Below, one piece after another: positions 36,018 to 48,049 of a stretch of DNA of 64,000 nucleotides. The translations under genes were made by a program, and so were the position numbers. Position 1 is the first letter of the stretch. Each line of letters begins with the position of its first letter. Location of the stretch: contig NC_079880.1 in NCBI RefSeq assembly GCF_029227915.1, forward strand, positions 2,110,001 through 2,174,000, given 5' to 3'. The notes under the pieces are model-generated. The model made no database searches. It was not told where the DNA came from and saw nothing but the letters and a program-made list of their open reading frames with translations. This DNA comes from Hydractinia symbiolongicarpus. Taxonomy: Eukaryota; Cnidaria; Hydrozoa; Anthoathecata; Hydractiniidae.

Positions 36018-38544
36018 TGCGATTTCCCGTAAATCCCGGACTCGGCCCGTATAGTCAAAAGTATACAAAGAAAGTACCCAGGGTGTAAACTCATTTCCCG
36101 AACGATTTTTTAAATTATTATTTCACCACTAAAGCCCATGAGACTTGTAGTATTTAAAAATATTTTCATTTTTGATGAGACGCTGAATAAAAGAAGTTTA
36201 ATCGCTGGCAAACGAAAACCCGCGACTTCCCGTAAATCCCGGACTCGGCCCGTATAGTCAAAAGTATACAAAGAAAGTACCCAGGGAGTAAACTCATTTC
36301 CCGAACGATTTTTTAAATTTTTTTTCACCACTAAAACGCATGAGACTTGTAGTTTTTAAAAATGTTTTCATTTTTGATGAGACGCTGAATAAAAGAAGTT
36401 TAATTGCCGGCAAACGAAAACCCGCGTCTTCCCGTAAATCCCGGACTCGGCCCGTATAGTCAAAAGTATACAAAGAAAGTACCCAGGGTGTAAACTCATT
36501 TCCCGAACTATTTTTTAAATTATTATTTCACCCCGGGATTCATTTTTGATGAGACGCTTAATGAAAGAGGTTTAATCGCCGGCAAACGAAAACCCGAGAT
36601 TTCCCGTAAATCCTGGGCTTGGCCCGTATAGTCAAAAGTATACAAAGATAGTACCCAGGGAGTAAACTCATTTCCAGAACGATTTTTTAAATTATTTTTT
36701 CACCACTAAAACGCATAAGACTTGTAGTTTTTAAAAATATTTTCATTTTTGATGAGACGCTGAATATAAGAAGTTTAATCGCCGGCAAACGAAAACCTGC
36801 GATTTCCCGTAAATCCCGGACTCGGCCCGTATAGTCAAAAGTATACAAAGAAAGTACCCAGGGTGTAAACTCATTTCCCGAACTATTTTTTAAATTATTA
36901 TTTCACCACTAAAGCCCATGAGACTTGTAGTATTTAAAAATATTTTCATTTTTGATGAGACGCTGAATAAAAGAAGTTTAATCGCCGGCAAACGAAAACC
37001 CGCGACTTCCCGTAAATCCCGGACTCAGTCCGTATAGTCAAAAGTATACAAAGAAGGTACCCAGGAAGTAAACTCATTTCCCGAACGATTTTTTAAATTA
37101 TTTTTTCACCACTAAAACGCATGAGACTTGTAGTTTTCAAAAATGTTTTCATTTTTGATGAGACGCTGAATAAAAGAAGTTTAATCGCCGGCAAACGAAA
37201 ACCTGCGATTTCCCGTAAATTCCGGACTCGGCCCGTATAGTCAAAAGTATACAAAGAAAGTACCCGGGGTGTAAACTCATTTCCCGAACGATTTTTTAAA
37301 TTATTATTTCACCACTAAAGCCCATGAGACTTGTAGTTTTTAAAATGTTTTCATTTTTGATGAGACGCTGAATAAAAGAATTTAATTGCCGGCAAACGAA
37401 AACCCGCGACTTCTCGTAAATCTTGGACTCGGCCCGTATAGTCAAAAGTATACATAGAAAGTACCCAGGGAGTAAACTCATTTCCCGAACGATTTTTTAA
37501 ATTAATTTTCACCACTAAAACGCATGAGACTTGTAGTTTTCAGAAATGTTTTCATTTTTGATGAGACGCTTAATGAAAGTTGTTTAATCGCCGGCAAACG
37601 AAAACCCGCGATTTCCCGTAAATCCCGGGCTTGGCCCGTATAGTCGAATGTATACAAAGAAAGTACCTTGTGAGTAAACTCATTTTCGAAACGATTTTTT
37701 CAATTATCTTTTCACCACTAAAACGCATGAGACTTGCAGTTTTCAAAAATGTTTTCATTTTTGATGAGAAGCTTAATAAAAGAGGTTTAATCGCCGGCAA
37801 ACGAAATCCCGCGATTTCCCGTAAATCCCGGGCTTGGCCCGTATAGTCGAATGTATACAAAGAAAGTACCCAGGGAGTAAACTCATTTCCCGAACGATTT
37901 TTTAAATTTTTTTTTCACCACTAAAACGCATGAGACTTGTAGTTTTCAAAAATGTTTTCATTTTTGATGAGACGCTTAATGAAAGAGGTTTAATCGCCAG
38001 CAAATCAAAACCCGCGATTTCCCGTAAATCCCGGGCTTGGCCCGTATAGTCGAATGTATACAAAGAAAGTACCCTGTGAGTAAACTCATTTCCAGAACGA
38101 TTTTTTAATTTATTTTTTCAACACTAAAACGCATGAGACTTGTAGTTTTTAAAAATGTTTTCATTTTTGATGAGACGCTTAATGAAAGAGGTTTAATCGC
38201 CTGCAAACGAAAACCCGAGATTTCCCGTAAATCCCGGGCTTGGCCCGTATAGTCAAAAGTATACAAAGATAATACCCAGGGAGTAAACTCATTTCCTGAA
38301 AGCGATTTTTTAATTTATTTTTTCACCACTAAAACGCATGAGACTTGTAGTTTTCAAAAATGTTTTCATTTTTGATGAGACGCTGAATAAAAGAAGTTTA
38401 ATCGCCGGCAAACGAAAACCTGCGATTTCCCGTAAATCCCGGACTCGGCCCGTATAGTCAAAAGTATACAAAGAAAGTACCCAGGGAGTAAACTAATTTC
38501 CGAAACGATTTTTTGAATTATTATTTCACCACAAAAGCCCATGA
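36018..38544 (+). repeat. Mixed monomers after the 13-mer
   Basis: About 12 monomers of all three classes. Private variants include AATATAAG near 36763, CAGTCCG near 37026, GAAGGTACCC near 37055, a one-base loss in TTTAAAATG near 37338, AAGAATTTAATTG near 37376 and GAGAAGC near 37767. The last part (about 37.9 kb onward, with CGCCAGCAAATCAAAACC and CCTGAAAGCG) reappears at about 48.05 kb, offset 10150. There is no gene. Confidence 0.75.
36531..36553 (+). repeat. Rearrangement junction 5, altered right flank
   Basis: GGG at 36535-36537 in the context CACCCCGGGATT, so the base four before GGG is C rather than A. The right flank is a class 2 monomer (TTAATGAAAGAGG, GAGATTT, CTGGGCTTGG) instead of TTAATAAAAGTGG. 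The junction core is kept while its right side has been exchanged. Confidence 0.9.
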
Positions 38545-41500
38545 GACTTGTAGTTTTTAAAAATGTTTTCATTTTTGATGAGACGCTGAATAAAAGAAGT
38601 TTAATCGCCGGCAAACGAAAACCCGCGATTTCGCGTAAATCCTGGACTCGGCCCGTGTAGTCAAAAGTATACAAAGAAAGTACCCAGGGAGTAAACTCAT
38701 TTCCCGAACGATTTTTTAAATTATTTTTTCACCACTAAAACGCATGAGACTTGTAGTTTTCAGAAATGTTTTCATTTTTGATGAGACGCTTAATGAAAGT
38801 GGTTTAATCGCCAGCAAACGAAAACCCGCGATTTCCCGTAAATCCCGGACTGGGCCGGTATAGTCAAATGTATACAAAGAAAGTACCCTGTGAGTAAACT
38901 CATTTCCAAAATGATTTTTTAAATTATCTTTTCACCACTAAAACGCATGAGAATTGTAGTTTTCAAAAATGTTTTTATTTTTGATGAGACGCTTAATAAA
39001 AGAAGTTTAATCGCCGGCAAACGAAAACCCGCCATTTCCCGTAAACCCCGGACTCGGTCCGTATAGTCGAATGTATACAAAGAAAGTACCCTGTGAGTAA
39101 ACTCATTTCCCGAACGAATTTTTAAATTATTTTTTCACCACTAAAACGCATGAGACTTGTAGTATTTAAAAATATTTTCATTTTTGATGAGACGCTGAAT
39201 AAAAGAAGTTTAATCGCCCTCAAACGAAAACCCGAGATTTCCCGTAAATCCTGGGCTTGGCCCGTATAGTCGAATGTATACAAAGAAAGTACCCTGTGAG
39301 TAAACTCATTTCCCGAACGAATTTTTAAATTATTTTTTCACCACTAAAACGCATGAGACTTGTAGTATTTAAAAATATTTTCATTTTTGATGAGACGCTG
39401 AATAAAAGAAGTTTAATCGCCCTCAAACGAAAACCCGAGATTTCCCGTAAATCCTGGGCTTGGCCCGTATAGTCAAAAGTATACAAAGATAGTACCCAGG
39501 GAGTAAACTCATTTCCAGAACGATTTTTTAAATTATTTTTTCACCACTAAAACGCATGAGACTTGTAGTTTTCAAAAATGTTTTCATTTTTGATGAGACG
39601 CTGAATAAAAGAAGTTTAATCGCCGGCAAACGAAAACCTGCGATTTCCCGTAAATCCCGGACTCGGCCCGTATAGTCAAAAGTATACAAAGAAAGTACCC
39701 AGGGAGTAAACTAATTTCCGAAACGATTTTTTGAATTATTATTTCACCACAAAAGCCCATGAGACTTGTAGTTTTTAAAAATGTTTTCATTTTTGATGAG
39801 ACGCTGAATAAAAGAAATTTAATCGCCGGCAAACGAAAACCCGCGATTTCGCGTAAATCCTGGACTCGGCCCGTGTAGTCAAAAGTATACAAAGAAAGTA
39901 CCCAGGGAGTAAACTCATTTCCCGAACGATTTTTTAAATTATTTTTTCACCACTAAAACGCATGAGACTTGTAGTTTTCAGAAATGTTTTCATTTTTGAT
40001 GAGACGCTTAATGAAAGTGGTTTAATCGCCAGCAAACGAAAACCCGCGATTTCCCGTAAATCCCGGACTGGGCCGGTATAGTCGAATGTATACAAAGAAA
40101 GTACCCTGTGAGTAAACTCATTTCCAAAACGATTTTTTAAATTATCTTTTCACCACTAAAACGCATGAGAATTGTATTTTTCAAAAATGTTTTTATTTTT
40201 GATGAGACGCTTAATAAAAGAAGTTTAATCGCCGGCAAACGAAAACCCGCCATTTCCCGTAAACCCCGGACTCGGTCCGTATAGTCGAATGTATACAAAG
40301 AAAGTACCCTGTGAGTAAACTCATTTCCCGAACGAATTTTTAAATTATTTTTTCACCACTAAAACGCATGAGACTTGTAGTATTTAAAAATATTTTCATT
40401 TTTGATGAGACGCTGAATAAAATAAGTTTAATCGCCCTCAAACGAAAACCCAAGATTTCCCGTAAATCCTGGGCTTGGCCCGTATAGTCGAATGTATACA
40501 AAGAAAGTACCCTGTGAGTAAACTCATTTCCCGAACGAATTTTTAAATTATTTTTTCACCACTAAAACGCATGAGACTTGTAGTATTTAAAAATATTTTC
40601 ATTTTTGATGAGACGCTGAATAAAAGAAGTTTAATTGCCCTCAAACGAAAACCCGAGATTTCCCGTAAATCCTGGGCTTGGCCCGTATAGTCAAAAGTAT
40701 ACAAAGATAGTACCCAGGGAGTAAACTCATTTCCAGAACGATTTTTTAAATTATTTTTTCACCACTAAAACGCATAAGACTTGTAGTTTTTAAAAATGTT
40801 TTCATTTTTGATGAGACGCTGAATAAAAGAAGTTTAATCGCCGGCAAACGAAAACCCGCGATTTCGCGTAAATCCTGGACTCGGCCCGTGTAGTCAAAAG
40901 TATACAAAGAAAGTACCCAGGGAGTAAACTCATTTCCCGAACGATTTTTTAAATTATTTTTTCACCACTAAAACGCATGAGACTTGTAGTTTTCAGAAAT
41001 GTTTTCATTTTTGATGAGACGCTTAATGAAAGTGGTTTAATCGCCAGCAAACGAAAACCCGCGATTTCCCGTAAATCCCGGACTGGGCCGGTATAGTCAA
41101 ATGTATACAAAGAAAGTACCCTGTGAGTAAACTCATTTCCAAAATGATTTTTTAAATTATCTTTTCACCACTAAAACGCATGAGAATTGTAGTTTTCAAA
41201 AATGTTTTTATTTTTGATGAGACGCTTAATAAAAGAAGTTTAATCGCCGGCAAACGAAAACCCGCCATTTCCCGTAAACCCCGGACTCGGTCCGTATAGT
41301 CGAATGTATACAAAGAAAGTACCCTGTGAGTAAACTCATTTCCCGAACGAATTTTTAAATTATTTTTTCACCACTAAAACGCATGAGACTTGTAGTATTT
41401 AAAAATATTTTCATTTTTGATGAGACGCTGAATAAAAGAAGTTTAATCGCCCTCAAACGAAAACCCGAGATTTCCCGTAAATCCTGGGCTTGGCCCGTAT

Positions 41501-43073
41501 AGTCGAATGTATACAAAGAAAGTACCCTGTGAGTAAACTCATTTCCCGAACGAATTTTTAAATTATTTTTTCACCACTAAAACGCATGAGACTTGTAGTA
41601 TTTAAAAATATTTTCATTTTTGATGAGACGCTGAATAAAAGAAGTTTAATCGCCCTCAAACGAAAACCCGAGATTTCCCGTAAATCTTGGGCTTGGCCCG
41701 TATAGTCAAAAGTATACAAAGATAGTACCCAGGGAGTAAACTCATTTCCAGAACGATTTTTTAAATTATTTTTTCACCACTAAAACGCATGAGACTTGTA
41801 GTTTTCAAAAATGTTTTCATTTTTGATGAGACGCTGAATAAAAGAAGTTTAATCGCCGGCAAACGAAAACCTGCGATTTCCCGTAAATCCCGGACTCGGC
41901 CCGTATAGTCAAAAGTATACAAAGAAAGTACCCAGGGAGTAAACTAATTTCCGAAACGATTTTTTGAATTATTATTTCACCACAAAAGCCCATGAGACTT
42001 GTAGTTTTTAAAAATGTTTTCATTTTTGATGAGACGCTGAATAAAAGAAGTTTAATCGCCGGCAAACGAAAACCCGCGATTTCGCGTAAATCCTGGACTC
42101 GGCCCGTGTAGTCAAAAGTATACAAAGAAAGTACCCAGGGAGTAAACTCATTTCCCGAACGATTTTTTAAATTATTTTTTCACCACTAAAACGCATGAGA
42201 CTTGTAGTTTTCAGAAATGTTTTCATTTTTGATGAGACGCTTAATGAAAGTGGTTTAATCGCCAGCAAACGAAAACCCGCGATTTCCCGTAAATCCCGGA
42301 CTGGGCCGGTATAGTCGAATGTATACAAAGAAAGTACCCTGTGAGTAAACTCATTTCCAAAACGATTTTTTAAATTATCTTTTCACCACTAAAACGCATG
42401 AGAATTGTATTTTTCAAAAATGTTTTTATTTTTGATGAGACGCTTAATAAAAGAAGTTTAATCGCCGGCAAACGAAAACCCGCCATTTCCCGTAAACCCC
42501 GGACTCGGTCCGTATAGTCGAATGTATACAAAGAAAGTACCCTGTGAGTAAACTCATTTCCCGAACGAATTTTTAAATTATTTTTTCACCACTAAAACGC
42601 ATGAGACTTGTAGTATTTAAAAATATTTTCATTTTTGATGAGACGCTGAATAAAAGAAGTTTAATCGCCCTCAAACGAAAACCCGAGATTTCCCGTAAAT
42701 CCTGGGCTTGGCCCGTATAGTCGAATGTATACAAAGAAAGTACCCTGTGAGTAAACTCATTTCCCGAACGAATTTTTAAATTATTTTTTCACCACTAAAA
42801 CGCATGAGACTTGTAGTATTTAAAAATATTTTCATTTTTGATGAGACGCTGAATAAAAGAAGTTTAATCGCCCTCAAACGAAAACCCGAGATTTCCCGTA
42901 AATCCTGGGCTTGGCCCGTATAGTCAAAAGTATACAAAGATAGTACCCAGGGAGTAAACTCATTTCCAGAACGATTTTTTAAATTATTTTTTCACCACTA
43001 AAACCCATAAGACTTGTAGTTTTTAAAAATGTTTTCATTTTTGATGAGACGCTGAATAAAAGAAGTTTAATCG
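38545..43073 (+). repeat. 11-mer higher-order repeat, 2233 bp, built of 6-mer plus 5-mer
   Basis: The rare TCGCGTAAATCCTGG occurs at 38631, 39849, 40864 and 42082. Spacings are 1218, 1015 and 1218, an alternation of 6 and 5 monomers. A second marker, TCAAATG in place of TCGAATG, is at 38864 and 41097, 2233 apart, confirming that the 6+5 compound is itself duplicated: about 38545-40777 and 40778-43073. Other markers are GCCGGTATAG, GAGAATTG, the CGCCCTC class 2 monomers and, in the 6-mer only, AAACTAATTTCCGAAACG with CACAAAAGCCC. Confidence 0.9.
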
Positions 43074-43096
43074 CAGGCAAACGAAAACCTGCGATT
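43069..43096 (+). other. Perfect 9-bp hairpin made by the CGCAGG variant, copy 1
   Basis: AATCGCAGG (43069-43077) and CCTGCGATT (43088-43096) are perfect reverse complements with a 10-base loop. The usual monomer has AATCGCCGG at this place, leaving one central mismatch with CCTGCGATT or CCCGCGATT. Confidence 0.85.
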
Positions 43097-46000
43097 TCCC
43101 GTAAATTCCGGACTCGGCCCGTATAGTCAAAAGTATACAAAGAAAGTACCCGGGGTGTAAACTCATTTCCCGAACGATTTTTTAAATTATTATTTCACCA
43201 CTAAAGCCCATGAGACTTGTAGTTTTTAAAAATGTTTCCATTTTTGATGAGACGCTGATTAAAAGAAGTTTAATTGCCGGCAAACGAAAACCCGCGACTT
43301 CCCGTAAATCCTGGACTCGGCCCGTATAGTCAAAAGTATACATAGAAAGTTCCCAGGGAGTAAACTCATTTCCCGAACGAATTTTTAAATTATTTTTTCA
43401 CCACTAGAACGCATGAGACTTGTAGTTTTCAGAAATGTTTTCATTTTTGATGAGACGCTTAATGAAAGTTGTTTAATCGTCGGCAAACGAAAACCCGCGA
43501 TTTCCCGTAAATCCCGGGCTTGGCCCGTATAGTCGAATGTATACAAAAAAAGTACCTTGTGAGTAAACTCATTTCCGAAACGATTTTTTCAATTATCTTT
43601 TCACCACTAAAACGCATGAGACTTGTAGTTTTCAAAAATGTTTTTATTTTTGATGAGACGCTGAATAAAAGAAGTTTAATCGCCGGCAAACGAAAACCCG
43701 CCATTTCCCGTAAACCCCGGACTCGGTCCGTATAGTCGAATGTATACAAAGAAAGTACCCTGTAAGTAAACTCATTTCCCGAACGAATTTTTAAATTATT
43801 TTTTCACCACTAAAACGCATGAGACTTGTAGTTTTCAGAAATGTTTTCATTTTTGATGAGACGCTTAATGAAAGTTGTTTAATCGCCGGCAAACGAAAAC
43901 CCGCGATTTCCCGTAAATCCCGGGCTTGGCCCGTATAGTCGAATGTATACAAAGAAAGTACCTTGTGAGTAAACTCATTTCCAGAACGATTTTTTAATTT
44001 ATTTTTTCAACACTAAAACGCATGAGACTTGTAGTTTTCAAAAATGTTTTCATTTTTGATGAGACGCTTAATGAAAGAGGTTTAATCGCCGGCAAACGAA
44101 AACCCGAGATTTCCCGTAACTCCTGGGCTTGGCCCGTATAGTCAAAAGTATACAAAGATAGTACCCAGGGAGTAAACTCATTTCCAGAACGATTTTTTAA
44201 ATTATTTTTTCACCACTAAAACGCATAAGACTTGTAGTATTTAAAAATATTTTCATTTTTGATGAGACGCTGAATAAAAGAAGTTTAATCGCCGGCAAAC
44301 GAAAACCCGCGACTTCCCGTAAATCCCGGAATCAGCCCGTATAGTCAAAAGTATACAGAGAAAGTACCCAGGAAGTAAACTCATTTCCCGAACGATTTTT
44401 TAAATTATTTTTTCACCACTAAAACGCATGAGACTTGTAGTTTTCAAAAATGTTTTCATTTTTGATGAGACGCTGAATAAAAGAAGTTTAATCGCCGGCA
44501 AACGAAAACCTGCGATTTCGCGTAAATCCTGGACTCGGCCCGTGTAGTCAAAAGTATACAAAGAAAGTACCCAGGGAGTAAACTCATTTCCCGAACGATT
44601 TTTTAAATTATTTTTTCACCACTAAAACGCATGAGACTTGTAGTTTTCAGAAATGTTTTCATTTTTGATGAGACGCTTAATGAAAGTGGTTTAATCGCCA
44701 GCAAACGAAAATCCGCGATTTCCCGTAAATCCCGGACTGGGCCGGTATAGTCGAATGTATACAAAGAAAGTACCCTGTGAGTAAACTCATTTCCAAAACG
44801 ATTTTTTAAATTATCTTTTCACCACTAAAACGCATGAGAATTGTATTTTTCAAAAATGTTTTTATTTTTGATGAGACGCTTAATAAAAGAAGTTTAATCG
44901 CCGGCAAACGAAAACCCGCCATTTCCCGTAAACCCCGGACTCGGTCCGTATAGTCGAATGTATACAAAGAAAGTACCCTGTGAGTAAACTCATTTCCCGA
45001 ACGAATTTTTAAATTATTTTTTCACCACTAAAACGCATGAGACTTGTAGTATTTAAAAATATTTTCATTTTTGATGAGACGCTGAATAAAAGAAGTTTAA
45101 TCGCCATCAAACGAAAACCCGAGATTTCCCGTAAATCCTGGGCTTGGCCCGTATAGTCGAATGTATACAAAGAAAGTACCCTGTGAGTAAACTCATTTCC
45201 CGAACGAATTTTTAAATTATTTTTTCACCACTAAAACGCATGAGACTTGTAGTATTTAAAAATATTTTCATTTTTGATGAGACGCTGAATAAAAGAAGTT
45301 TAATCGCCCTCAAACGAAAACCCGAGATTTCCCGTAAATCCTGGGCTTGGCCCGTATAGTCAAAAGTATACAAAGATAGTACCCAGGGAGTAAACTCATT
45401 TCCAGAACGATTTTTTAAATTATTTTTTCACCACTAAAACCCATAAGACTTGTAGTTTTTAAAAATGTTTTCATTTTTGATGAGACGCTGAATAAAAGAA
45501 GTTTAATCGCAGGCAAACGAAAACCTGCGATTTCCCGTAAATCCCGGACTCGGCCCGTATAGTCAAAAGTATACAAAGAAAGTACCCACGGTGTAAACTC
45601 ATTTCCCGAACTATTTTTTAATTTATTTTTTCACCACTAAAGCCCATGAGACTTGTAGTATTTAAAAATATTTTCATTTTTGATGAGACGCTAAATAAAA
45701 GAAGTTTAATCGCCGGCAAACGAAAACCCGCGACTTCCCGTAAATCCCGGACTCAGCCCGTATAGTCAAAAGTATACAAAGAAAGTACCCAGGGAGTAAA
45801 CTCATTTCCCGAACGATTTTTTAAATTATTTTTTCACCACTAAAACGCATGAGACTTGTAGTTTTCAAAAATGTTTTCATTTTTGATGAGACGCTGAATA
45901 AAAGAAGTTTAATCGCCGGCAAACGAAAACCTGCGATTTCCCGTAAATTCCGGACTCGGCCCGTATAGTCAAAAGTATACAAAGAAAGTACCCGGGGTGT

Positions 46001-47081
46001 AAACTCATTTCCCGAACGATTTTTTAAATTATTATTTCACCACTAAAGCCCATGAGACTTGTAGTTTTTAAAAATGTTTCCATTTTTGATGAGACGCTGA
46101 TTAAAAGAAGTTTAATTGCCGGCAAACGAAAACCCGCGACTTCCCGTAAATCCTGGACTCGGCCCGTAAAGTCAAAAGTATACATAGAAAGTTCCCAGGG
46201 AGTAAACTCATTTCCCGAACGAATTTTTAAATTATTTTTTCACCACTAGAACGCATGAGACTTGTAGTTTTCAGAAATGTTTTCATTTTTGATGAGACGC
46301 TTAATGAAAGTTGTTTAATCGTCGGCAAACGAAAACCCGCGATTTCCCGTAAATCCCGGGCTTGGCCCGTATAGTCGAATGTATACAAAAAAAGTACCTT
46401 GTGAGTAAACTCATTTCCGAAACGATTTTTTCAATTATCTTTTCACCACTAAAACGCATGAGACTTGTAGTTTTCAAAAATGTTTTTATTTTTGATGAGA
46501 CGCTGAATAAAAGAAGTTTAATCGCCGGCAAACGAAAACCCGCCATTTCCCGTAAACCCCGGACTCGGTCCGTATAGTCGAATGTATACAAAGAAAGTAC
46601 CCTGTAAGTAAACTCATTTCCCGAACAAATTTTTAAATTATTTTTTCACCACTAAAACGCATGAGACTTGTAGTTTTCAGAAATGTTTTCATTTTTGATG
46701 AGACGCTAATGAAAGTTGTTTAATCGCCGGCAAACGAAAACCTGCGATTTCCCGTAAATCCCGGGCTTGGCCCGTATAGTCGAATGTATACAAAGAAAGT
46801 ACCTTGTGAGTAAACTCATTTCCAGAACGATTTTTTAATTTATTTTTTCAACACTAAAACGCATGAGACTTGTAGTTTTCAAAAATGTTTTCATTTTTGA
46901 TGAGACGCTTAATGAAAGAGGTTTAATCGCCGGCAAACGAAAACCCGAGATTTCCCGTAACTCCTGGGCTTGGCCCGTATAGTCAAAAGTATACAAAGAT
47001 AGTACCCAGGGAGTAAACTCATTTCCAGAACGATTTTTTAAATTATTTTTTCACCACTAAAACGCATAAGACTTGTAGTTT
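43074..47081 (+). repeat. 14-mer-spaced duplication, 2842 bp, with a 2-monomer indel
   Basis: Bases about 43097-44240 recur at about 45939-47081. Markers include TTTCCATTTTTG with GCTGATTAAAAG, ACATAGAAAGTTCCC, CACTAGAACG, AATCGTCGG and GTAACTCCTGGG. Spacing is 2842, then 2841 after a one-base deletion near 46706 (GCTAATG for GCTTAATG). Just upstream, AAACCCATAAG and CGCAGGC are 2436 bp apart (43001/45437 and 43069/45505), so the second copy has two extra monomers inserted after about 45532. Confidence 0.85.
45505..45532 (+). other. Perfect 9-bp hairpin, copy 2
   Basis: Same AATCGCAGG and CCTGCGATT arms as copy 1, exactly 2436 bp (12 monomers) downstream of it. Confidence 0.85.
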
Positions 47082-48049
47082 TTAAAAATATTTTCATTTT
47101 TGATGAGACGCTGAATAAAAGAAGTTTAATCGCCGGCAAACGAAAACCTGCGATTTCCCGTAAATCCCGGACTCGGCCCGTATAGTCAAAAGTATACAAA
47201 GAAAGTACCCAGGGTGTAAACTCATTTCCCGAACTATTTTTTAAATTATTATTTCACCACTAAAGCGCATGAGACTTGTAGTATTTAAAAATATTTTCAT
47301 TTTTGATGAGACGCTGAATAAAAGAAGTTTAATCGCCGGCAAACGAAAACCCGCGACTTCCCGTAAATCCCGGACTCAGCCCGTATAGTCAAAAGTATAC
47401 AAAGAAAGTACCCAGGAAGTAAACTCATTTCCCGAACGATTTTTTAAATTATTTTTTCACCACTAAAACGCATGAGACTTGTAGTTTTCAAAAATGTTTT
47501 CATTTTTGATGAGACGCTGAATAAAAGAAGTTTAATCGCCGGCAAACGAAAACCTGCGATTTCCCATAAATTCTGGACTCGGCCCGTATAGTCAAAAGTA
47601 TACAAAGAAAGTACCCGGGGTGTAAACTCATTTCCCGAACGATTTTTTAAATTATTATTTCACCACTAAAGCCCATGAGACTTGTAGTTTTTTAAAATGT
47701 TTTCATTTTTGATGAGACGCTGAATAAAAGAAGTTTAATTGCCGGCAAACGAAAACCCGCGACTTCTCGTAAATCCTGGACTCGGCCCGTATAGTCAAAA
47801 GTATACATAGAAAGTACCCAGGGAGTAAACTCATTTCCCAAACGATTTTTTAAATTAATTTTCACCACTAAAACGCATGAGACTTGTAGTTTTCAGAAAT
47901 GTTTTCATTTTTGATGAGACGCTTAATGAAAGTTGTTTAATCGCCGGCAAACGAAAACCCGCAATTTCCCGTAAATCCCGGGCTTGGCCCGTATAGTCGA
48001 ATGTATACAAAGAAAGTACCCAGGGAGTAAACTCATTTCCCGAACGATT
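47082..48049 (+). repeat. Mixed satellite monomers
   Basis: About five class 3 and class 1 monomers. CCCAGGAAG with GGACTCAG near 47413 resembles the monomer near 44369, one monomer out of register with the 2842-bp duplication. Private variants are CCCATAAATTCTGG near 47565 and GTTTTTTAAAATG near 47686. No gene was seen. Confidence 0.7.
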
